Positions 12,101-24,100 of a stretch of 48,504 nt of DNA are shown piece after piece. The notes beneath the pieces are model-generated. The model did not search any database. It was given only the letters and a program-made list of their open reading frames with translations, and was not told the origin of the DNA. Each line of letters starts with the position of its first letter. The first letter of the stretch is position 1. The stretch comes from Symsagittifera roscoffensis (Eukaryota > Xenacoelomorpha > Acoela > Convolutidae): the NCBI RefSeq assembly GCF_963678635.1, contig NC_087062.1:99875705-99924208 (forward strand), written 5' to 3'. Both the position numbers and the translations under genes were made by a program.

Positions 12101-15100
12101 TATTATAATTATTTATTTGCCGTGGACAAAAATGTTATTTTTGCCGTGGAAAAAGTGGAACATTTATCTGACAAAGTAGCGATTACGATCCGTTTTCTAA
12201 CGTTCTAAATTTTTGTCAAATTCCTCTTATCACACCTCTCAGAAAAAAAAACAAAATCGAAAAAAAAACTTTTTTGAGTTCTTATTTGAATTGATCTGAA
12301 TTTTCTGTGCTACCTGCTACTTACTCTTGTCATGCTCTGAAATTTATTTTTTAGGAGCTTGCTTTTAAATTTATTGATTAAGTATGGTCTAGCTGGGGCT
12401 CCATAAATTAGCATATAGATAGGATCGCATAAGAAAAGACTAGCTCTAAATACGACGTTTAGTCGCATGCGCTTATAGAGATAAAACGAAATGGAAAATT
12501 TATTCAGTGATTGTTTATTATAGTTTCCATACAGAACAAAACAGAACAGGTAATCGGAGAAATTTTTGAAGTGAGTAAATTATGATAAGCATGGAGCAAA
12601 CTAGTTTATGGCCATAACTGAAATTATTAATTTAACATAATATTATAAGTAAAAAGGTTCGGTTTTTTCTAAAAATTTTGACAAATTGAGCCCATATTTA
12701 TCCAGTATGTTTCCAGAGTGATGACTACCAATAAATAAAGAATTTGAGCATGTCAATTTTAGTATTTAACTGTTTCCACTTAGTTTTTTGGGCCGGTCTT
12801 GGCTCACCTTGTTCCAATAGAAAAAAAAAACAACATTCCGAGAAATTTTTTCCTGAGATTCAAATTATATAATCACGAAGATAGTTTGATTCTACCAATT
12901 GGCCTATTCCAGTTTGAACTCCAATTTTGCAGGTATTCGTAGTTCGAGGATCAGTTGGGCCGTCAAACAATCAACAGTTCAACTCTAACTTGGTTTTTTC
13001 AAAAATCTTGAACTTAATTCAGTAAAATTTTGTTAACTGTCGATCAAAAATATTTCTTGCAAGTTATTCAAATTTTGTGGAAACAAGTGAGGGGGCAAAA
13101 ACACTACATTTTTTCCTGGTCGCTTTTGCATGGCAGCAGATTTTTGATATTGCATCGAGTATCCAAAATAAATGAAGTTTCCTGAAAGTTGCTTGAGTAA
13201 AATGAAAGTAGCAACCAATTTTTTGCGTATTCGGGCGGCAGAAAAATTGTTAACGAATTTTCGGAAATTATCTTGTCGTTGAGTTTTTTTAAAAGATTGT
13301 GTTGGGTCTCTACCGACTTTTCTCTTTCACTTGAGCGATACTTGACCATAAGAATTATGTTTGCAGCGAATAACTTACGAGTCGTTTGACGAAGACGAGT
13401 ATGACGAAAGAGATTACGACTCCTACGAAGAGAGGAGCAGACCTAGCCGAGCATCTGTCGCCTCTTCTGGAGGAGGGGGTGGTGGTGGGGGGTATCGGAA
13501 TGTGCCGAATGTGAGGAGGATGTATGATGACAAGAATGGCATGTCCTGGTACCACTTCAGCTATCGCAAACAGTACGTGGGGGGATCTTCTTATTGTGAC
13601 TCATCAGCCAATGTCGGTAATCAGGGAGACGGTAACCCATTTTGAGACTTCATGCTTTTCGTTTGACAAAACTTTGATTCGTTTTTGCAAATTTTCCCAA
13701 TGAAATGGTGCAATTTGGTTGTTACCGAAAAAATACAATCCAAAATCTGCAATTAAAAACTTCTCGACCAAAGTGTAGGCCCAGGGGCGGATTTAGGGGG
13801 GGGGGGGGGGCGCCCCCTTCCCCTTAGGGATTCGACCCCCTGCCGACCCAAAGGGTCCCCCTTTGGTACTTTTTAAGAAATCCATTTTTGGCCGACTGAC
13901 CCTCAAATTTTTCTAAAGGCGCCTTTGGCACCAATATATATTAACTTTGAGGGGGAGCGCGCGCCAAAAAATCCCAACAGTACGTGGGGGGATCTTCTTA
14001 TTGTGACTCATCAGCCGATGTCGGTAATCAGGGAGACGGTAACCCATTTTGAGACTTCATGCTTTTCGTTTGACAAAACTTTGATTCGTTTTTGCAAATT
14101 TTCCCAATGAAATGGTGCAATTTGGTTGTTACCGAAAAAATACAATCCAAAATCTGCAATTAAAAACTTCTCGACCAAAGTGTAGGCCCAGGGGCGGATT
14201 TAGGGGGGGGGCGCCCCCTTCCCCTTAGGGATTCGACCCCCTGCCGACCCAAAGGGTCCCCCTTTGGTACTTTTTAAGAAATCCATTTTTGGCCGACTGA
14301 CCCTCAAATTTTTCTAAAGGCGCCTTTGGCGCCAATATATATTAACTTTGAGGGGGAGCGCGCGCCAAAAAATCCCAACAGTACGTGGGGGGATCTTCTT
14401 ATTGTGACTCATCAGCCGATGTCGGTAATCAGGGAGACGGTAACCCATTTTGATTAAGCAGCGGTGCACCTGCAATAAGATGCATCAGAGAGAGTAATAT
14501 GAATTTTTAATAAGACAAACTGAAGGCTGCAGTTTTTATCAAAGGGGACTAATAAGTTGAAGATATTTGATTTGAAAAAACCAAATAAAAATTAGTTGAA
14601 AATTCCCTTATTAAAAAGGGAGAACAAAGGAGCAGGTGAAACCTGAATAATTAAAGATTGAATCAGCCGCCGGTTTATGCTTATGAGCAAAAGGACTGGC
14701 CTGAAATCTTCAGTGTTTCATTTTGCTCAGTCAGCAGCAAGTCATTTCTCTTCAGTCAGATCTTTTAAAAATAAATAATTTTTCTTTTCTGCCCTAACAG
14801 TAAAATTAATCTAGCCTTTTTCATTTATAAAAAGAGAATAAATTCTCATTTTAAGTTTGATTTGAAAAATTATAAATCGAGATAATCGAGATACGCACCC
14901 CCGAGGAAGTCTGGACTACAAGTACCCAAAGGACTACGGCAAGACGATTCAGACGACCCAACCAGAAGTGCTGACTTGGACAAACATCAAGGGCAACCAT
15001 ACATACTAATCAGCCACCGACCTTAGTAAGAAGATAAAATATTGATGAACGAAATAAGATTAGCTCAACCTCCCCTCATAGGTATATTTCTTTAAGCTGT

Positions 15101-18100
15101 TCGATTCATTTATATAATCTAATAACCCAGTGCTCTGTATCTAACCAACTAATTAATTCATACCTTTTCTAACTATTGTTTCTACTCTACTTTTTGTCAA
15201 GACAATTTGACGATCTAAGATGAGACTTATAATTTAGGATAAAATTACTAAGCATTCAACCAGCAATGAGCGCAATAGTAAAACTGGTGCGACCGCGGCA
15301 GAGAACTACTCCTTAAGAAATTCTTTTTCCAACAAACTAGAAACAGCTTTTAAAATTCAAAAAATATATTATTATTAGGATCTGTGAGTATTTGTCAGAT
15401 TAGTTCTCAACCTCAAAAAGCCAGAGACAATGGGTATCTTTCGATAGAAACACAATTTCATTGTCTTGTACTTGACGGATATTCCTGGTAGGGTTCTTGC
15501 GAAATGCATCCCCTGCGCTAGCAGTCGCCCACGATATCCCTCCATCTCGAGGTCTATTAGTCGGCTTTCTAACTGACATTAGCTCATGAACTTAACTATT
15601 ATCTATTATTATAATAATATATAAAATTTCTGAAAGAATCGTTCTCTGCCTAAGTCCGCTAGTAAGATATACCCGTTTTGTCCAGTAATCCACTAAAGTT
15701 TTGCCGAAACTTCAGTTTAAAGTTATCATCACTAAAATTAACGAAATTCTGTATTAAACTAAAGTGCTCAAAAACTTATTAAATATCTTCATTTATTTTT
15801 TTGAGGGGGTTAAGTGGTCATATGTGCGATCTAAGAGTACCCTAAATTGTATGATAAATTGAATTCTTCATCACATTATCTCAAACCATCCACGGTTGTT
15901 GCTATTTATCCTAATCCTTCATCAATTCTCGAGGCTTATCCTCAAATTTTCTTATACTCATTTTAATTCTAACCACCTTAACGTAACTTAAACCTAAGTC
16001 ATCCATCAGTAAAGCTACCAATTACTGGAACTAAGGAAGAAAATAACAAAAATCAAAAAGGAAGGAACGGATTTGAGTGTTTTTTGATAAATCATTAGTT
16101 TTTTTTGACACAGTTTAAAGATACACCTAATTAACAATAAGATTACGCACTAAAACCAATCTTAAACGTTAACCACATAACACCAAACACCAAGTTTTAG
16201 TTTCAGCACAAAAATATCAGGTTTCACAACAAAAACTAAGTTTAAAACACTGACACATCCACTTTATATTGATAAAATAGTTTTCATATGATAGCATAAG
16301 CACTAAAAAATTGATTTTTACCAGCCAAAATTTTTGGTTTCAGTCTAGGTTTCAGTTATAGGTCCAAACGTTTCAGTTAAAATAAGTATAGTTTCCGGTC
16401 AAAATTTCAAGTTTCTGTAAACGGATTCGGGTAAAACAGCAAAAGTTGAACTAGTCAAACCCAAATTTGGATACCATAAGTCAAAAACCTGGTCTTAAAT
16501 GGTACGTTTTTGTTAGTTTTAGGTTTCAGAACACAAAAATTGAGTTTTTGGTCTCAAAATTGAGCTCCGAACGCCGAATTTTGACTTTCTAGAGAAAACT
16601 AACGGTGTTAAAACCCACCAAACCAATTTTAGAATTTTGTTCCTAAGGCTGAAACGTACGTTTCAGAGTTGGTATTTTTGGTTTCAGAACCAAAAATCTT
16701 GCTTCCCAAGTGAAATTTTTGTGAAATATTGAAAGATAATAGGAATCCTTAATGCACTAAAAAATTTTTGAACTCAAAAAACTTCTAGAAGGTGTTAGTT
16801 TGAGCCATCAAACTTATAGTTTCAGAAAACTAAAATCGTCGTTTTAGGCTAAAGTTTTCATCTTTTTGGCAATTTTATTGCTGGAATAGAAATATATAAG
16901 AGAGACCAACCCAAATTTTTAATCTCAAAACTCTAAAACCAAGTGGTCAAACCATAGTTTCAGTTCTAGAAATCATAGTTTCAGCCCCAAAAACTTAGGT
17001 TTCCGCAAACAAATTTTTGATTTTGAAGTTGCAAACCTGTTCCAAATTCTAATTTACACTAGACCAGCTATCAAAAACCAACTTTTTATTTTCATGCATC
17101 GAGTTTGAGAGAGTTTAAGAGTTTTAGGTTTGAGATTTCAAAAACTAAGTTTAAGATATCAAAAGATTCGGTTTTCTCGAACTTTTTTGCAAGATAAAGC
17201 ATAAACTAGGTATACTTAAGCATCTAGGCAATTTTAAGCTTTAAAAAACTCAACTTCAGCTACCATAGTTTCAGGTTTCAGATTATCGTTTCAGTCAAAA
17301 AGCGTTTCAGATTATCGTTTCAGGTTTCAGTTATCGTTTTAACAAAAAAATTAGGTTTTGAGCCAATAATAGCCCAAAAAGGCATATAGTTATATTGTTA
17401 ACCATACCAAAAGCATCAATTAAACTTATCTTGAAGAAAGTTTCAGGTTTCAGTTAACGTTTCAGTGAATAAAAAACTTGGAAAAAAGTTTAAAAAATTT
17501 TTTTTTTCTTTTCTTTCGAATTTTTTTTTATTTTCTTATTTTATTATTAAGAACCTTTGTTAATATTCAATAATTCCTAGGAGGTTTTTATTACACTAAA
17601 ACATACTAATCCAATAGTACAACTTAGCTTAAGAAAAAGAAAACAAACATCGTAAAAATTAATGTCAACACATTTTAAATTTGACGTCAGTACAATAAAT
17701 TTAAAACTCAAATTAGGAAATAAAGTCTCTAACATCATATGGTATATCACTAACACTAAAAAAGATCATATTAGTACACTAGCAAAACACCCTAACGACA
17801 ATAAACACGAATTATACGTCTTTTTTTGACGATACACTCCAGAAATTGACATAATTCTTCAGCAAATAAAAATACCAAATAATATAATTTATATACCGCA
17901 AGAACGATTAATTGCTTCACTCCCGATTGCTTTCTGATATCATAATATACCTAAGCACAAAACTACTTGCATTTTAATCATTTTTTAATAAAAAAAAAAC
18001 AAATTTTTTCTGAAACAAAAATTGAAAACATAACAAGTTCATTGCAAATTCATTAGAAAAATTTAAATATTTTTTATTTTCTTTATCATTCCCTAAATAA

Positions 18101-21100
18101 ATATTTATGTCCCTAAAATGTTTAAAAAGCAATGACCAACTTTTATCAAGTAAATACAACAGCATTCATTTTAAAACTAAAATTAAAAAATTATTTGGTA
18201 TATCACCAATATCCAAAAAGATCAAATCACAATTTTGTCCAAACACCCGCACAAAAATATTCACGAATTAACCATTCTCTCAAGCAGCAATACCCCAGAG
18301 ATAACTTCTATCTTAAACAAGCTTAAACAGCCCCATAGCACTATTGATCTATCTAACAAAAAATTGTATTCATTGAATCCAGCAAACTTCATTGTAACTT
18401 AAATACAATTATTTCAGGCCGTACAATTGATCAGTACACAACACATCCAAACCCTTTATATATTGTTAACAAAACATTGAGTGAATTAAACAAAGATGGC
18501 AAACGTAGTAGTATACCCAGATTTAGCTCTCGAAAAGTTTACCGGCTTAGATCCGAATGAAGATGCAAGAGATTTTCTTGATATAGTAGAGAAAAAGATA
18601 GCATTTTCCCTAGGCACTACACCAGGAGATGCAGGTGACGAACAAGACGCATATGATAACAGACAAAGAGCCTTATCTGGTTCCATATTAAGAGGTCCAG
18701 CCGCTCAATGGTATCAGGTATTGGCAGCAAACTTACCTTGGAATGATATAAGAGATCAATTCATAGATAGATACACTGATGATAAGGATAAATATAGGAG
18801 ACGAATAGAAGCAGAAAACATAAAAAGACAACCTGATGAATTCACTAAAGGCTACATACATAGATTAAGCACTGCAGTAGACCGTGGATGGCCTAATCCA
18901 ACCTTTAATGATGATCAAAGAACAGCAAAGAAAATGGAATTCTTTGTACGCGGCTTAAGCCCGCCAGGCTTGAAACAAAAGGCTCATCAATTCCTAATTG
19001 AGAATCCACCCGCAACATGGCAACTATTGAAAAATCATATTGCCACAAAAGATTTATCGTTTGCAATAAGTAGTGAGTTTATCGGAACAGCATCAAGTAG
19101 CATAGATAATAAATTGAAAGTAGAGGGAATAAAGGATCAACTTAAAGAGTTAACAGGACTAATGAAGGATCATAAAATAAACGCAGCTTATACCCCAAAG
19201 AAGCATAGAAACAAACAAAACAACCCAATGTTTTGCAACTGGTTTTGTATGTCAGACCATACGGTAAGACATTGCTTTAAATATAATGATCAACAGGAGC
19301 AAAATTATGACTCGTTTCAATTAAGAGAGAATTCAAACAGAAGTTACCATAACTATAATAAGAATAGGTCAAGAGTAGACAACAAATTCAATGACATAAA
19401 TCCCCAACAAGAATTCAGGCATTTGTCAAACTTCAATGAAAGTTCTCAATCGCGTGACAGGTCGAACAGTAAAAAACCCTTCAACGAAAATAACGATTAT
19501 CATTCACTTTACCAGATCCACAATTTTAGCGATGATGACATTCCAGGAGACTATACCGATAATGAGTGTGAACTTGTTAATTTAAACTAGATCAGTCTCC
19601 GTCTGAACCAAAAATACAATTATATATTAAATTATACCAACATCACGTCGGAGACAAAAATAAAAATAACGGTCTGGAAACCCAATTTCTACTAGACACT
19701 GGAGCAACATGTTCGCTTATTAATTTTGACAGTTATGAACAATATTGTAAAATACAGCTTCTACAGCTGAATAAATGTAGATCAAACACAGTTGCTGTTA
19801 ATGGAGAAACACTTAAACTTATAGGTTATACTAATTTTGACTCAACTTTTGGGACAAACACTGATAATCCGGTAAAAATTAAAGCATGGATTTCAGCCAA
19901 GGATGGCTGCGATCTAAATATATTAGGAATGGATTTCCTTTCTCACAACATTAAATCAATAAACTTTCTAAATTTGAACTTAGAATTTAAAAAATACCCA
20001 AATAAAACAGTTCCTATCAGTATTATAAGAAGCAAAAGTTATCCATATCTAAGCTTTTATCAAAATGTACTTCTTGATAAAAAAATAACTATTGCACCAA
20101 AATTATCCCGCGTAATTTCAATTTCTCCAGCAGGCATAGTTTTCAAATTAGGAACATCGTTTAGAATTGATAAGTCCTCAGAACAAAAAGGCATCAATGC
20201 AAAAAGCACTTATTGTAGGAATGAAATTAAGTCAATGCCTATCGTACTAAAAAATTCCAGAGAATCAAAAGTAGATATAAACAAAGGTGTAATAGGCCAA
20301 ACGTTTGAAAACATAGAAATAAAATAAACCCGTTTCTTCGTGCTTTAAAACAATAATTTTTATTAAAGCTTTTATAACGCTTAAAGTTTTGTGAAGTTTA
20401 CCTAAACTTTTGTATACTGAGCAGTAAGTTTGTTTAATATTACTAATTAGATTACGAATATTATCCTACAAATGTACTACAATGAATAGCGGTTCTGTAT
20501 GTCACCCAAAAGGATATGCCAAAATGCATGAACACGGATTTAATTCTTAACCGAGATCGAAAACAGTCAAGTACGCTAACAATTTTGGACCATCCTCAAA
20601 ATCAAATAAAGATAGAGGGATCGGAACCCAATGGCTCAGACAAAAAAGTTTTTCGACTTCAACATATTTGCAAAAAAAAAATTGCAAAAGGCCAGGAGTT
20701 TAAAATATCACAGTTTTACGAGTCTAAAATAATTTCATTTTCAGGCGGTTTTATCAACTGAAAAATCAGTATTACACTTAAAGGAATGTCAAATTACCCT
20801 ACGTACAATAACGAGAATTAATAGAGTGAAACCTTTGATGAAAGAACTAGCCAGTGTAAAATTTTAACAAACTCATTCTGCGAAGTTAATTTGCACCATC
20901 GGATTCCTCTTAGGGCCCAAGTAGGGACCGATGACAATAATTATTATCTTTGTAGTTTTCAAGTTACAAAATGCAAACTAGAAGAAATTCATCAAAAAGG
21001 GAATATCACCTCCTTTCTTCTCAACACATTGATAAAAATTTTCATCAATATTCTTCATCAAAAAATGGGCGAACAACGTTTTTCGACCCGACCCGCCGCA

Positions 21101-24100
21101 GATTTATGCCAGCATTTGTTGGTGGCTTCATGTAGCCTTTTTAAAATTATGGTACCATATTCTTCCAACAACCCAAATGCTTGTTGGTGGCTGTATGCAG
21201 CCTTTGAGACTCTAATGATTCGCTCCTCACAATTTGGCCAAAATATCAATTCGGTAGTTCAAAATCCAAAACATGCAGGCATTTAAACCCCTTAAATAAA
21301 ACAAATTTCCGAAGCAACACTTGAATAATTGAACGGCATCATTATTATGATTATTTACCTAAAATTTTACAACCTTAAAATCAGATGAACACTTCTTTAC
21401 TAAAACTGTGAACATGGATTGGTGCACGGGATTAAAACCAAAGAGAAACTAATACACTTATCTTTTTGAATATTATACAGTTTGCAATTTGTCTGTTTAA
21501 TTTTACTTTTCTACGATATTTCATTTTGATTTGATTCTAATTCAAATCTTTTCTTTTTTCTATCCAAAAAATGAACCAAAAAATGCTGGTTATGACAACC
21601 AGGTGGACATATATTTAAGATTAGGGGTTAATTAAGGCCCAAATTTCCATTTTTTTTAAAACTACATTTGCATTTTTGCTTTAAGTTTCATATCTGAGCT
21701 TAACTCAGTGTTGTAAAGTGCTTTATTCCTGTGGTTAATAAACACCATGATCGTCTTTCTTGATTTGTATTCCTGTGGTTAATAAACACCATGATCGTCT
21801 TTCTTCATTTGTTTTCCGTGGTGGGTTTGTGTGGAACCACAAGATTATATTTTCCACCTTTTATATATATACAATTTTACACTTTGTCCTTCATTGTTCA
21901 AACATTTGATAATTAGCCTTAATATCCGAATGTAATTCGGGATTTTGAATATTTGGTCATTTTATATTGATGTTTAGCAAAATGGAATACGACCCAATTT
22001 TAAACTGGAACTGCAGAAATGCAGACCCTGCACCAGAGGAATTTAAAAGAAAGCTGCCTCTCAGGAAGAAACAACGGAAACCGGTAGCATTTCAATCTTT
22101 GTCAATGGACGACGGGTTAATTAAGAACCCTCGCAATTTTCCTAGTTTAACCCAAAGATTGGAACTGCAGAAGTGCAGAGAAACCAAATTGGATACGGAA
22201 AATCCAAAATATATAACGAGTTTAAAGTACTCAATAAAGGAAAATTATAACAGATGGAAACTGCCATCGTTCATTGAAGTCGTCAACTCAACGACAATGG
22301 AAAAGGCGATGATGCCTATCGACTTCATAACTCAGCCAGAAGTGGTTATAAAGAACGAAAATAACTTCTGGAAATTAAAGAAGAGGGAGGAACACGGCTA
22401 CATCCTCAAGGCAGGAGGCACGCAAGTCACCATCCCGTTCGAGGGAATAACTGCTTTTCCGAACCATGTAAAAAACAGACAGGAAGAACAGGACGACATT
22501 CAACAACTTACGGACGGAATGAGCAGACTACGAATCAAAAACAAAATTAAAAAGAAGAAAATCGTGAAGTTGCAACAAAAGCTTGAGGCTTCACAGAGGA
22601 AGATAGCGATCCTCAGATCATACAATGTGGAGCTTGAATCCGGAAGGAAGCTCTAGATAAAACCTAACTTATCTTTATAACTTTTCCGTTTGATGCTCTC
22701 TTTAAATTTTATAACTATAGTATTTAACCATTAAAGTGTTTAAATTTTCACCATGGTAACTGTAAGAATCGAACAGCTTAATTTTCTAAAAAAAGGGGTG
22801 AGTTGTAGTATTGCGAAATACTACACACACACAAAAGACCATTGTCTTAACTGTTTATTTAACAACCCAATTCTAAATTGGAGCGTGCCATTTAAATTAA
22901 AGCCTCTTTTCACTAAATCAGATATTGACTGATTTACTCTTATTAGGACTATAAAATCTTGTTTTGAAAATCCACTCCTTTTTAAATACTTGTCCAATTT
23001 TTCTCATTTTTTCATGCTCAATATTTTAAAAGGGCGGCGATTATTAATACGTCCCTTTTAACTTAACTTGAAACAAACTGGATAAATATTTAGCAGTCTT
23101 GCCGGCTGCACTGAAATTCTCTGAGAGGTGCACCTGCAATAAGATGCATCAGAGAGAGTAATATGAATTTTTAATAAGACAAACTGAAGGCTGCGGTTTT
23201 TATCAAAGGGGACTAATAAGTTGAAGATATTTGATTTGAAAAAATCAAATAAAAACTAGTTGAAAATTCCCTTATTAAAAAGGGAGAACAAAGGAGCAGG
23301 TGAAACCTGAATAATTAAAGATTGAATCAGCCGCCGGTTTATGCTTATGAGCAAAAGGACTGGCCTGAAATCTTCAGTGTTTCATTTTGCTCAGTCAGCA
23401 GCAAGTCATTTCTCTTCAGTCAGATCTTTTAAAAATAAATAATTTTTCTTTTCTGCCTAACACTTAAATTAATCTAGCCCTTTTCATTTATAAAAAGAGA
23501 ATAAATTCTCATTTTAAGTTTGATTTGAAAAATTATAAATCGAGATAATCGAGATACGCACCCCCGAGGAAGTCTGGACTACAAGTACCCAAAGGACTAC
23601 GGCAAGACGATTCAGACGACCCAACCAGAATTGCTGACTTGGACAAACATCAAGGGCAACCATACATACTAATCAGCCACCGACCTTAGTAAGAAGATAA
23701 AATATTGATGAACGAAATAAGAGTAGCTCAACCTCCCCTCATAGGTATATTTCTTTAAGCTGTTCGATTCATTTATATAATCTAATAACCCAGTGCTCTG
23801 TATCTAACCAACTAATTAATTCATACCTTTTCTAACTATTGTTTCTACTCTACTTTTTGTCAAGACAATTTGACGATCTAAGGTGAGACTTATAATTTAG
23901 GATAAAATTACTAAGCATTCAACCAGCAATGAGCGCTTAGTAAAATATATTAACTTTGAGGGGGAGCGCGCGCCAAAAAAACCCAATTTTTTTTGTCAAA
24001 ATTTTCCAAAAAGTGCCAGAAACGGCTTTTTTCACCTGTTTTTTTTTTCAAAAATTTTCCTGCGGCGCAGAAAATTTGGCCAAAACAGCGTCTTTTTAGT

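Larger units (their letters stand above)
9649..13366 (+). other. Gene 1 intron 5
   Basis: A 3.7-kb AT-rich intron. A cluster of strong hairpins lies at 10702-10991, described separately. The rest (9649-10700 and 11160-13366) shows no gene or recognisable repeat. Confidence 0.55.
14463..23945 (+). mobile_element. LTR retrotransposon, gag-pro plus accessory ORF, pol missing
   Basis: Two near-identical 0.82-kb repeats bound a 7.8-kb interior: primer-site candidate, 3.2-kb leader, gag (18496-19590), -1 frameshift, protease to 20327, about 1.6 kb without a recognisable polymerase, ORF3 (21970-22656), then the 3' LTR. The Gag and protease look Ty3/gypsy-like. I find no reverse transcriptase, RNase H or integrase in any frame, so it would depend on another element for copying. 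It lies in the sense orientation inside the largest intron of gene 1. LTR divergence of only about ten visible differences suggests a young insertion. No clean short target duplication is visible. Confidence 0.85.

Noticed and set aside
13571-13645. Exon 6 as a terminal exon ending at GNPF and TGA
   Set aside because: Possible, but the donor at 13616 joins exon 7 in phase and the CxC-type motif continues, so a spliced exon is preferred.
16200-17466. GTTTCAG array as a CRISPR or regular tandem repeat
   Set aside because: Spacing is irregular, the repeated word is only 7 bases and there are no uniform spacers.
20891-21286. 131-codon frame as an env or pol remnant
   Set aside because: No motif of either is visible; kept only as unassigned interior.
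14463-23945. Long direct repeats as a host segmental duplication instead of LTRs
   Set aside because: They bound a gag-protease unit, a TGG primer-site candidate follows the left copy, and both abut a transposon break.
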